Shown in pieces: positions 1-11,735 of a stretch of DNA of 64,000 nt. Position 1 is the stretch's first letter; each line of letters opens with the position of its first letter. The stretch spans positions 158,703,032 through 158,767,031 of the forward strand of contig CM073591.1 of assembly GCA_037074705.1 (NCBI GenBank), in the 5' to 3' direction. Made by a program: the position numbers and the translations under genes. Origin of the DNA: Zhengitettix transpicula (Eukaryota > Arthropoda > Insecta > Orthoptera > Tetrigidae). Under the pieces are notes generated by a model that saw only the letters and a program-made list of their open reading frames with translations, made no database searches and was not told where the DNA came from.

Positions 1-2280
1 TTGAATTTTGAGAGGTGGTGTTTATACCATAAATTTATCCTGGATTCCTGAGAACGTGGAGCACACTCGCCGTGATATCTACTCAGTTACGTGTCACTTT
101 GTCCCCTCGTCCTCGTCGCAAAAAAAACCCGGAAACTCCAAATATCCAGTAAACAAACAATAAATAGTGTAATCCGCGATACGGAGCTGAGACATTCGTT
201 AATGGCCCACAAAAACTTGAGTTTAGAACTTATCATGCACTGAGTGCTTCCTTCTTAAGTAATCATTTGAAATTGTTTGGAATATTTGAATAAACGTTTA
301 CATAAATCAAATTGCTTTGTAAATATATTACAAAAAACTTATTTTATATTACAAGAATAAAAGATACCGCCTCCTGGATGATGGCCTGTAAATTCTTAGT
401 GTTCAGGTGCGTACTACGAATGCTCGTCCTTTTTGTTATAAATGTTCACCCTATTTGCTTAAGAGCTGTCTTTTTATGGGTATTTTCTAATTAACCTATT
501 AAGTTTTTCTTTCAAGAGCCCAGAAAGCTAGCCAGTAATTTCATTATTGGTAATAAAAAGCAGCCGACTCTTTTGATTAATTTCTCATAAAGAAATGTAA
601 GGAATTCCACGCTTTTCTGATGGATAAATTTACCTGCTCCCCTCATCCAAGACGTCTGATGAAATAAATTCCTAAATATTTTCATATCGACGCATTGAAT
701 ATACTGCCCCAACCAAGGTACGTGTAATCTTATTAATTTGCCAAGTTTTTAGTATTGCTTTTATTACCATTATCTTCCATTTTATTGTACTTGCCTTATT
801 CACACATATGCACTTCGCTTGTTTTTATCAATTAGTTAGTTTTGAGTAGCGATAAGTCTAATTCATAGTTTTATATCCCAAACATATATTAAAAGTGCAA
901 AAGTTACAATAACCAAGTATCGAGCAATACACTCACAAGGCCTAACTTTCTTCGGCTAAATATGTTTCACCCTGTTTTATTAAAAGTGTATATACGTTAG
1001 AAATTATATAGATAATTTATAGATACAACGATGTTGTGCGGTGTTTTATCAATAGTTGGAACAAACCACTGACTATCAACTTCAGATAATTCATGTAATA
1101 AATGAATCATATAAGTTTCTCGCGGCAAGCATTTCTGCTAATCTTTCTTCCATTAAAATCCCTTTAAGATTTTTATCTCATATCGACAGTCGGTTCATAT
1201 TAAGAGTTCAAGTACTGTGTCATGCAAAACACATTATTTTGAAATATCCAAATGTAAGTGCATCCCAAACAGATTTTTCGAAGGTATGCGAGTTTTGGGG
1301 ACAAAAAAAGAGACCTTATTGTTTTTCGATATACGTGCTCGATGACAATGCGAGGTTTAATTACTTAAGTGCTCGGACAACTGGTGATTGCTTTGTATTA
1401 CTGGATTTCCTTATAAATTTGGAATAAAGTATGAGTGGGGCCGTACGAAAACAAATTACCGTAGGCTGGTAATTGATTAGCACACTTCTAAAAGTTGGGA
1501 GGCTTGCAGTTAAGCTTCAAATTCAAGTAATACTTGGATATGAGGTCGAACTTCTGGTGTTTTAGCTCACGCAGTTAGCGCCTATTATTGGACTTAGTGT
1601 ATAATCTAAGATGTCAGCAAGGCAATCGTATAACTACATATGACGACAGCGGAGAGAAGACAACGGAGGGAAGACAACGGAGGGAAGGAATAACGAGAAA
1701 TTTTGGAAACTAAAAAAATAGGTTGGTGACAATCCATAATTATAAACTCTCTCTTTTCACCAGAATTCCAATTCTAAGCAAGGTAAATGTTTAGAAACAG
1801 AAGTTTCCAACTGTTAGGAGGCCAACCTCATGACCATGGGATAAATAGAGAAATTATCAAAGGAAATTATACAAGGTAAAAAATCCAAAATTAGGATTTA
1901 TTATTAAACTTCTTCTACTGTTTAAGGTAAATCTTTTTATAACCCTTTAAATTTGAAGAAATTTTATAAGCTTTTTCTATCGCATATTACACCTGCTGTC
2001 ATATTTCCGGAATTCAAACCTTTTTAAAAGGGTAGTTCCGGCTTAGTTTTCCATTCAGTTTAAAGTACCTTGTTATCAATTTATATTTTAATGACTCTCG
2101 ATAGTTACATGAATATTGCAACTTTAATTTTCTGAGGATGTGTCAGCTGTTTACGCGTCTTCTCGTTCTTTCAATCTATGTAGGATTTAATCGATACATT
2201 TATCTGACTTTAATACAATTATAAATGAGAAGAACATATGCTGCAGATGCCGCCTTAGAATATCTCCCAGATAAGTCGCA
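1..2280. other. AT-rich sequence, no recognised gene
   Basis: I see no recognisable gene or element here. The longest open frame, 1056-1427 on the plus strand (123 codons), resembles no family I know and has no supporting context, so I do not call it. A small tandem repeat of a 14-bp unit (GAAGACAACGGAGG), about three imperfect copies, lies at about 1642-1688. Confidence 0.5.
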
Positions 2281-2700
2281 CGCCGTCATATCAGAATCCG
2301 TACGAGGACAGATGAGTACTTAGACACATCCAATATTAGATATATTTCGAAAGTCTCGAATGAAAGGGTCTACATCTTCTTAAGTTCCAAGGACGACGCG
2401 GATCGGATCACATTCAATATTACCTCTATTAATATCAAGAACCAGACGATCCCTATCCGACCTCTAGTAAACAAACACATTAGAGCAATCATCTCCAATG
2501 TCTTCCCGGTCATACTTAATTCCCTAATCGAAGCAGAGCTTCACAAATTGAATATAACTCCAACATGAAGGAACACATCCATCAGGGCCAATATATCGGA
2601 TAAGAGATTCACCTACATCCTAAGGAAAATTCGAGATAGTATTGCGGTCTATGTGGGGGATGGTGATCCAGAGACTGCGAAATGCATTATGGAAGGGTAG
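2281..2700 (+). pseudogene. LINE ORF1-like remnant
   Basis: Reading frame 1 from 2281 gives about 140 codons with one internal stop (at about 2566) before a terminal stop near 2698. It contains VSNERVYIFLSSKDDADRI, then IKNQTIPIRPLVN, then IISNVFPVILNSLIE and a segment ending FTYILRKIRDS. This order resembles the nucleic-acid-binding ORF1 protein of insect non-LTR retrotransposons, in which a stretch about nucleotides used in target recognition precedes a conserved ISNVxPxIPxxxI segment. That resemblance is from memory and was not searched. The piece is followed directly by the RNase H remnant on the same strand, so both are probably one 5'-truncated and internally deleted LINE copy. Not functional. 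Confidence 0.5.
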
Positions 2701-2763
2701 GGGACGTTTGAGGTTATATTCGTTGTTCAGGTTGGGTCGAATCTATTGTGTTCTCACGTTCAT

Positions 2764-3600
2764 GATTCCCAAGAAGGTCCACATGATGTACACAGGTGCC
2801 TCAAACACAGAAGCAGGCACTACCTGTGCAATGATTCATCCCAACTTCACAAGGGCAGTAGCCGTCAACAACTCAGCTTCAAGCACCACCGCGGAAACTT
2901 TCGCCATAGCAATGATGGCAGTTGAATACTGCCTGTAATCTCCACTCAACAGGATTATGATTCTAACGGACTCCTTGCAAGCATTAAGGAACAAACGAGA
3001 CCCTAAAATAAGGAACGGCATCATCAACGTCATCAGAGCCAAACTACGCATCTCAGTTCCCAAGAGAAGTCCGTGCAGCTTATCTGGATCCCGGCTCATT
3101 CGGACCTTGCAAGGAACGAGGAGGCGGACGCACTGGCTGCCATGGTACAAGAAGCTCTAATTTTCACGAAGCCCCAACATGTACAGCCTCGGACATCCTA
3201 ATGAATGTGAAGAAAAAGTGGAGGTTAGCTGGCAGGACACGAGAAGAGGAGAAAATAACGGTTTCTTCCATCAGACCTGCAAACATCAGCAGATCTGTGA
3301 CACCTCAACATCTCAAGAAAACAACAGATAATAGTTTCCAGGATTATATCATTGCACATCCAACTCTCACATGAATATCTTTTTTCCAGAACAAATCAGC
3401 CCACCTGTGATGTATGATCGAGCCCTCACCATACAACATATTTTATTCGAATGCACGAAGCACGAGGATATACGCAGGAGGACCATATCCCAATTTCCCA
3501 GGAGATGACTTCTGCACACACACACACACACACCACGGAGATCAAGAGTCTCCTCTAGTTCGTCTCCGATGCAAAACTGACAACCGCAGTATGAAACTAT
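2764..3600 (+). pseudogene. LINE ORF2 remnant: RNase H domain and C-terminal tail
   Basis: Translation over several frames gives an RNase H domain followed by a LINE C-terminal tail. Visible pieces are MYTGASNTEAGT (usual form YTDGS, so the first catalytic Asp is lost), SSTTAETFAIAMMAVEYC with the catalytic Glu, ILTDSLQALRN with the third acidic residue, and in another frame VQLIWIPAHSDLA followed by NEEADALAAM. Further on, TIQHILFECTKHEDIRRR (about 3426-3480) is the tail motif common at the end of LINE ORF2. There is an in-frame stop at about 2936, a frameshift near 3065 and more stops beyond. The endonuclease and reverse transcriptase expected between ORF1 and RNase H are missing. A (CA)n run interrupts the tail. 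It probably belongs to an RNase H-bearing LINE clade (I, LOA or R1 type). The clade is not certain. Confidence 0.75.
3514..3533. repeat. (CA)n microsatellite
   Basis: About ten CA units inside the decayed LINE tail. Confidence 0.9.
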
Positions 3601-4027
3601 GATCACACAGTTAGAAATCTCAAGCTCAATGTAATCTAACTATATAAACACTATGTCGCCAATAGCCAACCACTTGACGCGACCATATTTTTAAAACAAA
3701 TTATATATGTATTAACACAGCCAAACCTGTCACAAGTCATTCATTAAAAAGAAACATAAAATTCACAACGTTTCTTCCACAATCGACGACTACATTGGTA
3801 ATAATGTTAATTTCCATAAATTGCTACATATTTCCATAAGCAAATATTTCTGTTACATAAGTTTTGCGTATCAACGCCTGTTGTGAAATTTATGTTTACA
3901 GTTAATGAATTACATCTGAAATATTTGGCTGTGGTCATACTTTTATGTAGGGTTTATGTTTTAAAGTTAGGGTCGTTGATGGATTATCGATGTTGAAAGA
4001 TTTCCTGGAGGATTTCTACCATTGTCT

Positions 4028-4592
4028 AGTTTTTGAGAGTTGGAGGTGGTAGGTATGTCTTAATCCCTCAGTGTTTATTCCTATATCGTAAGTAACATGT
4101 GTATAAAGTTTGGTAGAAATTGGTCAACTCATTTAAGATTGTATAAGAAAATTCGTTCAGCCCTTTCCACCCCCCGTCCTAGTTGCTGAATCAGATCCTA
4201 ACCAGTATGGTTAATGTCAGAATTTAATTCAGCGACATCTATAAACATGGATTTGACATCTATCTCGGTTGTTTCGCGTTATATTTATTTAACAGCCTTC
4301 CACTCCCACCATTATGGATTGAAATTATACCCAAAAACATCTGGATATATACTATTAATCACGTAGAACCCGAAAAGTAATTAGTTGACCCTAATATCGG
4401 CCACTTTAGCACGATTTTTTAAATTTCACCCTGGCTCACCCCTTGGGAGTTGCATAACGCTTCGAAAGGCCAACAGAAACCTTGCGGGGCTGCGCACATC
4501 AGTTCACCAAAGTTTCATCGCAATAGGATGAATGTTTTATGAGCGTATCGGGGACACACATACATTCAGTTTTATATATAGAGAGATTATTA
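4028..4592 (-). mobile_element. Helitron-like (HINE-type) fragment
   Basis: Read on the minus strand, the right edge near 4592 begins TCTCTCTATATATAAAACTG and runs into ATGTATGTGTGTCC, the usual look of the 5' end of insect non-autonomous Helitron-like elements. The interior has CCAAGGGGT-type G/C-rich tracts and a stretch (4028-4116) that recurs in inverse orientation at 8453-8531 and more weakly at about 42690-42780. No CTAG-type 3' end is visible at the low-coordinate side, so the copy is truncated. No Rep/helicase coding sequence is seen. The family call rests on remembered termini. Confidence 0.5.
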
Positions 4593-4599
4593 CGGTGCG

Positions 4600-6560
4600 G
4601 ATTTACTTGGTTCAATTTAATCATGGAAAACTGTGTGTTGGAGAATGTGAACGGAATGGTTCATTAAACAATAAAAAAATATTTATTTCCAGGTATTTCC
4701 GTTGATCTAGAGAGCTTCGAAGGAGATAGTAGCTGCCGCATCTTATAATCCTTGTTACTTGATAATCAGTAATGGCACGAAAAAAATATTTTCCTACACT
4801 TGCTAGATTCGGTTAAATCACTGGAAACTAATCTGAAAGCATTTCTGCATATGCTGCAGATTATACTACTCAAGTTGCTTTTATTGGGGTCTCTACCCGT
4901 TTCCGTTTCTTCACGTCTTGGTTGAACATTCAGTCATCCAAGTATGGTCCTCAAGATCTGATAAATACACCGGAGGTAGAAACTCCGCACGAACGACGAA
5001 GATATGACAGTACTAAGGATTTAATATAGCATTAGAATTGATCAGGAGACGGAACAATCAAACTATGGTTTGACAACTATTTCAGCTTAGTTCTCCGCTT
5101 AAACTCTTTACATAAACTAAACACAGTTTGCTTTACGAGTTTTCTTCGGCATTGAATTTGAATTAAATGTTGGTATGAGTTCCGATAAACAGATGAATTA
5201 TATTTCTAACTAATCGAACCTTCCAAAAATCTCCGAAGATCTCTTGTGCTGTAAACGGTAACGGACACCGCATGCGCCATCAAAACCTTGACCGCCATGG
5301 CACCATCCGCACTATTCAGTATTTCAATCCTAGTAATGTTTTTATAATGTAAAGTCCGAATTCCAAGATTTTTAATTTGTCGCTTAGAATGTCTCTCGTG
5401 GATGTATTGTGTGGCCAAAGGTCGGTTTAGGAGAACCATAAAAAATTATTATTTTGAACTCTTAATTTAGCTTAGTTTTTTCAGTGTCAATCCTCGACAA
5501 TCCCATAAAGACATTTTGTCAATGAATCGATGTGTCTGTCTCAGTCAGTTAACTCAGCTAGTCTTGATAAGACTGATACAATAGTCCAGGTTAGAGGCTA
5601 GTCTTTACGAGTATCGCTTGGAATCGTGGAGGCGTAAAATGCTGGTGCTGTTCCGTCAGGTAGGAGAGCCAGGGTGCCTGATAACCGCAGCATCTCATTT
5701 CCTCGACGCCGGACGCTGCGAGATTGGCCCATATAAACGCACCATCAGTAGCGACGTAACTGCTATCTGTGGGGATATTGTCCACTACAACATCTCTCGC
5801 CAGTGATAACATCAGTCAAGCTGCGGCATTAACGACATATGACATCCTTCGACAACATGCCGAGCTTCATGTCAACGGAATCCGGAGGACCGTGATCCTT
5901 TTAAAATAAAATCGGCCCTTACATCCTCATATACAGTTTCTAACATAATTAAGTCAACAATGGAACCGAGTGTTTATAAATCGAACAAACCAGTATTACA
6001 AGGTGTCATTATTATTTTGAGTAAACATTATAGACAAGTCCATGTAAAACTAAATAATATATCCAACAATAAATCTAATTTTTATCGCCCTATTTCCAAA
6101 CTTCATATTCCACCTTTGAGTAACCCACCAATCATAGACCTTAGGGTTCTTATTGTGGAGGAGACTTTTGGTAGCACAAAGCTTATAAAGCAAAGAATAT
6201 TGTAGAGTTGTTAGTTATAGACGAGACGACAATGAGAGACGTTGGATGTTTGCGATGAACGTGTACAGCCTGTACAAACTAGTTTTATTGTATTTAATCC
6301 ACCACACTTACTATGCTTCGAATCCAAACCCCAGTAAACGTCTTTCACAGAGCCACATTGATGCTGTGTTTTGTTTAAAAAATTGTTCGGGATAGTCCGT
6401 TATTTAAAAGAAATAACGGTGTCCGTGCCCGGAAGTTCTTAATCCTGACTTGGATATCAAATGTCACTTATGTGTAACAATGTGGCTTATTTTAGCCCAG
6501 AAACCACTCCGGAACTAATTAAATTTGTTTATAATATACTTAAATTTGAATTGAAAAATG
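4600..6560. other. Unassigned sequence
   Basis: No recognised gene. A stretch of higher GC at about 5590-5900 has open frames on both strands (plus 5618-5806; minus 5591-5812) that resemble nothing I know. It could be an old exon or repeat. Frames at 5206-5439 (minus) and 5960-6205 (plus) are unsupported. Confidence 0.4.
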
Positions 6561-6564
6561 TAAT

Positions 6565-8353
6565 TCTGCATAATATTATCTTATAAACAAAAAAGAGTGT
6601 ATGTATGTTTGTATGTTCGTTATACAAATCTACACCGGTAGAACAACTTTCACCAAATTTCGTACACGTGTTCTTTGTGACCAGGAAACAACCACTGCCG
6701 ATGTGAGACGCGTCTACCAACCCCAGAAGCGGGGGTGGACGGGGGTTGAAATACTTAAACATGCTAAAACAGCAGGTATTAGATTTGGATAAATATTTTC
6801 AGGGTCAAAGATATTGATTGTGTTTCTACCGATGTTATCTGAATATAATATTCATCTCCTACGCCCTGGGAAAAGGGCACCCTTAGGGTTAGGGGTGGAG
6901 TTGCTTTACAGAAAAATAACGCGAATACAACCGAGTTTGGAGACAAATCGAAGGTTAGGGATGTCAGTGAGTTTACTTATTTATACATGCTAACACAGCC
7001 GATATTTGAGTCCAAAAAATAAGTCGAATACAAACGAGACTGGAGTCAAAAGCAAAGTTATGGATAACGCTGAATTTAATTATGCTATAAACTAGAAATT
7101 AATCTCCCAGGGACCGGCGGGGTTGGGATCATATGATTTCTCTACATTTTCACAAATTATAACTTCAACCCCTTTCGGGCTTATCAGTAGAGCACTTTTA
7201 TGTGTTGGGTGGAGGAACGCTGCAATAAAATAACGCGAATACAACGTCAAATCCAAGATTATGGATGTTGCCCAGTTCAATTATAGCATCCAATTGGTCA
7301 TTTAACCCCAAGGGGCGGGAGTGGATGGGGTGGATAGGGGTGGAATTTTTCTAACATGTTAAACGATCGATATTTGCGTTAAATAATTAATTGGCGAGGT
7401 CAATGACAATTGATAATATGTATACCGATGTTGTTTGTAAAATATAACCCCTTTCGGCATGAGAGGGAAGCACACTTTAGGGAGCGTGTGGAAACTTCAA
7501 ACAAGCTAAAACAGTGGATATTTAGGCAGATAAATATTTTTAGGAATCAAAGAGACAGTGTTTCAACCGATGTTATCTGAGATGATATTCAATTATTAAT
7601 TGGCGAGGTCAATGACATTGATAATATGTATACCGATGTTGTTTGTAATATATAAACCCTTTCGGTATGAGAGGGAAGCACACTTAATGGAGTGGGTATA
7701 AACTTCAAACATGCTAAAACAATAAATATTTTTACGAATCAAAGACACAGTGTTTCAACCGATGTTATCTGTGATGATATTCAATTACCCATTTAATCCT
7801 CTGAGGCGGGAATGTACGGGGTGGAATTTTTCAAACATGTTAAATGGTCGATATTTGCGACAATTATTTCCTGGGGTTAATTACTTCGATAGTATTTATA
7901 CAGATGTTGTTTTTGTATAATTTAACCCCTGTGAGGGGAGCAAGTTTAGGGGTGGGGTGGAGGTACGTTAAATAAAAAACCGCAAAAACAAACGAGATTA
8001 GAATCAATTCAGATACTATGAATGTCGCTGAATGTAATTGTGACAACCTGGGCAACGAGACGGGTTTGGGAGGTGGTGGGCGGGGAAAGAAATTTGCAGA
8101 CAATGTAATCGGCCGATTTTTGCGTGGAATACATTCTTTTTTATTATCGCACATTTGCGGGGGTGGTCATCTTCTAACATGTAAAAACGGCCGATATATT
8201 TAGTCAATGACTTCATCCCCCTTCGGCATGGGAGGTGAGCACATTTAGGGTTCGAGGTGCGTTACATAAAAATAGCTCAAAAGCAACCGAAATTGGAATG
8301 TATCGGGGGTTATGGATAAATGACATCTCGGGCAACGCCGGGCACCCAGCTAG
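6565..8353 (+). mobile_element. Non-autonomous Helitron-like element with both ends
   Basis: The left end starts TCTGCATAATATTATC and continues with GTATGTTTGTATGTTCG, closely like the 5' end of insect Helitron-like elements. The right end reads GGGCAACGCCGGGCACCC then AGCTAG followed by T, with a GC-rich hairpin just before the CTAG terminus, which is the Helitron CTRR hallmark. Inside are repeated segments built around a GGGGTGGAG motif, AAAATAACGCGAATACAA and ACCCCTTTCGG, including a direct duplication (7391-7789). No coding sequence for the RepHel protein is visible, so the copy would have depended on an autonomous partner. The exact first base is uncertain because the flanking bases are T-rich. 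Confidence 0.7.
7391..7789 (+). repeat. Imperfect tandem duplication, 209-bp spacing
   Basis: The segment beginning TTGGCGAGGTCAATGACA occurs at 7391 and again at 7600. The two units stay alignable through TATACCGATGTTGTTTGTAA, GAGAGGGAAGCACACTT and GTGTTTCAACCGATGTTATC. The units differ by scattered substitutions and small gaps, so the duplication is not recent. It lies wholly inside the Helitron-like element. Confidence 0.85.
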
Positions 8354-8452
8354 TACTAACTAAAATACATCAACACCGACAAGCGTTGCAGACTATGTTC
8401 AACACTGGTGTCTTTTCATCCTAGATAACAGAGTTAATACTTTACTTTTCAG

Positions 8453-8790
8453 ATTTCCGCTCTATTCACATGCTACTTACGATATAGGAATAAACACTGA
8501 GAGATTAAGACACACCTACCACCTCTAGTGGAGGAGGTGGTATTTAAAAACAATCTTAAACGGCCATTATTAGCGTCGAATAAAACATTTTCGGGGTCGC
8601 TTAATTTGATAGAGTCATACTAGAATTTTTAAGTATCTAATTTCACCTTCAAAAGGGATGGAGGGAAGCACCCGTGGTGGAAGGGGTTTTACATAAAAGA
8701 AATGTAAGATTAGTGTCGATTTCGGGGTTATAAGAGTCGTTGAGATTTATTCTCGCATTAGATAGGGGTGGTAAATAAATACCCTGGCAA
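8453..8790 (+). mobile_element. Helitron-like fragment, inverse of 4028 copy
   Basis: 8453-8531 is the reverse complement of 4028-4116 with few differences (shared core CTTACGATATAGGAATAAAC). It continues into GGGATGGAGGGAAGCACC and GGGGTTATAAGAGTCG, like the interior of the neighbouring element. Near 8785-8795, TGGCAACTCCGTTAGT looks like a decayed form of the CGCCGG...AGCTAGT end. Probably an older, truncated relative. Confidence 0.5.
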
Positions 8791-8799
8791 CTCCGTTAG

Positions 8800-11150
8800 T
8801 AAATAATAAAACATAAGTTATAGATAGATTTAATTTTTTGTCAATATAAATTGAGTTAAATTTAATACTTAAGTTAATCGACAGCTGTTCTTCTACACAA
8901 CACAACAGATTCTTAAGCGCCGATACAATCAGTTGATTTATAAAATAAATAAATAAAGTTCAATACTAACATATATACACATATAATGGGAAATTGATAC
9001 GTTTTAGAGCCATCTGTTTTTGTAAAACAAATTACCTCTCGGCAATGGTGACAAATGATATCAACCGGAATTATCGGCTATCTAAATTTAAAGTTAATTA
9101 ACAGGTTTTCAGTGCAGTTTAAATGAAAGAAAAATAAGGTTTCAGTGGCATAATAAATGTAATCAATGTTGTGCAAATGTAGCTTTGTGATAGTAATTTG
9201 TGAATAGCGTACAAGGACGTCGCTGTTAGCGCGCAGGCGTTGGAAAATCTCGTTTGCGGATGCAAAGCCATCCAGGGCGGTGAACCGTGTGATACGTAAA
9301 GAATGTCGACGACCTTTTCTACATTCAATTTCAAGAACTTTTCTCCTTCCATGAAATCCGTGATTGCTTCCAAGAAATATAGGGTGAGAAAAACAAATGA
9401 GTTTGAAACATTTAATCTGTTTCTAGTGCACAGGAATATGAACAAGTGACATCGGTTTTCATCAATACTGATAAGTAAAATATTTGATAATAAATCATCT
9501 TAATGAAAAATTTACTTCTGATTGAAAATTAATAATAAGACAGATAGTCAAGTACACTGAAAAGAAGTGACCATGTAAATACCACACGACATTACTGGAA
9601 GCCTTGTTCCTTTCTTAAGGTGCAGATAATGTGTAATGGCGAGAGAGAGAGAGACAGTTGACAAAACTGTGAGGAATTTTTTTCACTTTGATTTCTACGC
9701 GATATTCAAGAACAAAACTTCTTGATTTGCATTATCATGGTGCAGCATCGAGTTTATTGCTTTTAATACAAGATTTTTCAGTAGATGCCTATATTACTCT
9801 AAAATTATAGTTGTGTGAACTACAAACTCCAAACTTCCCATCATGGATGTTGAACAAGTTATATAAATTATTTTATTTAGTCTACAAACTAGTCTGCAAA
9901 CTACAAAACGAACAATTCTTTCTCTGTCTTAACTACGTGCAGACCCAACAGTCACCCTTAAAAAAATTATATTAAACACCCTTCTCTCTCTGCTACAGCG
10001 TAAGCTGCATTGCCCAGGGCCTCAACTGGATGTGAGAGATGGGATTTACTGGCAGAGTTATCAAAGATAGAAGGCTTTTCTCAAGTTTCATTTGAGGCCT
10101 ATACCAGTCTTTGACCTGAGTATGTGACAATCTAGTAGAGCAAAACAGTGGGAAATTTACAAGGAAGACTCTCAAAACCAGCCAACTCCACAGACTACTC
10201 AACAACGTTGACCACTCGGTATTTCTAGGCGTGAAAAATCTGTATTATCAGATTTAACCACTCAGATTTAACTCACTCGTACCTATTCTCTAAATACAAT
10301 CCCCAATGTGAATGTGGTGAGCACAACTTTCAATAATGCATATACTAACCAAATGCAAGATATTTGACTCTCAACGGCTCTCTGTCATCGAGAACACAAA
10401 CATACAGGACTTAAACAATTCATGCGATGTGAAAAACACGTATTGCGTTATTTCAAAGTCATTATTTGTTAAACTATGGGCAGATATATCACCCTAACCA
10501 TGTACAACTCCGTAAGGAAAAAACATCGTATAAATAAGTTTCACTTAACTAGGTAGTCACTAATTACCACTGAAGTAAAAAAATACTAGTCGGATTTTCT
10601 GTAATGAATTATAACGTTCTGCCCTGCAGAAAAGTACAAGTTGGATCCTTGTTGAAGCACACGACTGTTTAGGATCCTTCGCCGTATCTAATCGAAGCAC
10701 CGCATAGCTCGAGCGACAAAACAGAACTGAGCCCATGCAACCAATACAACGATGTGATGTAAACAGACCAAATGTAATCTAGGAAACGGAAATTTATCAC
10801 AGCTACTATTGAAGAAACTTAATTAGTCCAATTTTCAGCTCTACTAACCCTTTCGTTGACAGCCATTTCTCGGCCTTCAGGTTAACGATTACCTTCGGTG
10901 AGATCGTCATATGGACCTGCTCGTCGACAAACTACTCTATAAAAATTCTTATTACAGAAAATCAATCTCAACACTGTGAATGACTAGTTAAAACAAAGCG
11001 CACGATGCTCTGAAATATTCAAACTCCACAAAAAGAGTCATAAGACTGACGGAGATCTCTCTTTATAAGCAATCTCCTAATAGGACATGATAAATCACGT
11101 CATTAGGGTCTATGATGTAAATCGCAACACAGAGCAGTGAGATTATGATC
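8800..11150. other. Unassigned AT-rich sequence
   Basis: Apart from the weak BACK-like frame at 9293-9385, nothing is recognised. A short (GA)n run lies at about 9641-9653. An open frame at 9993-10205 (minus) has no support. Confidence 0.4.
9293..9385 (-). pseudogene. Possible BACK-domain-like exon remnant
   Basis: On the minus strand a frame of 108 codons (9119-9445) contains DFMEGEKFLKLNVEKVVDIL. This resembles the start of a BACK domain in BTB-Kelch proteins, where a short helix is followed by EEFLxLSxExVxxLL. The match covers only about 25 residues. The rest of the frame looks unrelated, and no neighbouring Kelch or BTB sequence is seen. A GTATCA that could act as a splice donor follows the motif. 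It could be a stray exon fragment or coincidence. Confidence 0.2.
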
Positions 11151-11153
11151 CAG

Positions 11154-11162
11154 GTCGTGACC
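11154..11162. repeat. Target site duplication, left copy
   Basis: GTCGTGACC, matching 11727-11735. It flanks the SINE-like element at its A-tail side. Confidence 0.8.
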
Positions 11163-11726
11163 ATTTTTTTTTTAGGGCAACAGGCTACATGAGGGTAATT
11201 CACGTTAGGCAACTCCCCTTTAATAGCATAGGAAGGGATTTGAAAGGGGGGATACGTAAGGGTAGAGGAAGATAGCCAAGGGTTAACTAGGGCCCCCGGG
11301 CTATATTTTAGGATCCTACCCGGCATTCGCCTAATGAAAAGCAGGGAACACCCTAGAAAAACCTGCATCAGGTAGGTCAGGCATTGGGTACTTGTCCCAC
11401 GCCCTTCCGATAGCGGGAGAGGAGTTTGCTGTAGGGACGCAGCATTCTCATCTCCGTGCCTCGACCAGTTTAGGAGGCAGCTGGCCGACTATTCCAATGG
11501 GAATAGCGGACAACTCTTACCGTACGCCCAAGGCCTGTGATCCCGGAACATACACTTCTCAGAACACGCCGAGGTGCCTCGGCTTGTGGGAACCTTAGTT
11601 CAAAAACGGAGAGGAAAAGGCATCCCCAAAGGTAGCCCCTTCGTATCTCTCCTACAAGGTTATCCCTGCGAGAGAACATCCCTCGCAGGTACTGCCTGCG
11701 AGAGAATAGCACTCGCAGACAGGTAA
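11163..11726 (-). mobile_element. SINE-like retroposon, full-length copy A
   Basis: On the minus strand this element ends CTGTTGCCCT followed by a run of A (the plus strand shows poly-T at about 11164-11172). It is flanked by a 9-bp direct repeat, as expected for LINE-machinery insertion. Its 5' part (right end) holds two copies of a short palindromic unit, CTGCGAGGG...TTCTCTCGCAGG, where copy B at 55006 has one. The body is 80-90% alike, by eye, to copies at 44 kb, 55 kb and 59-62 kb. I do not see convincing tRNA-type A and B boxes, so its origin and its partner LINE are unknown. Open frames inside (for example 11392-11598) are shared only because the DNA is repeated and are not genes. Confidence 0.8.
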
Positions 11727-11735
11727 GTCGTGACC
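11727..11735. repeat. Target site duplication, right copy
   Basis: GTCGTGACC, matching 11154-11162. Confidence 0.8.

Noticed and set aside
1056..1427. 123-codon plus-strand frame as a gene
   Set aside because: No recognisable family or signal. The upstream region has no promoter or splice evidence.
11392..11598. Open frame reading LPIAGEEFAVGTQ-like protein, repeated near 59.6 kb and 44.6 kb
   Set aside because: It recurs only because the SINE-like DNA recurs. Strand and frame differ between copies and stops are scattered, so it is not a gene family.
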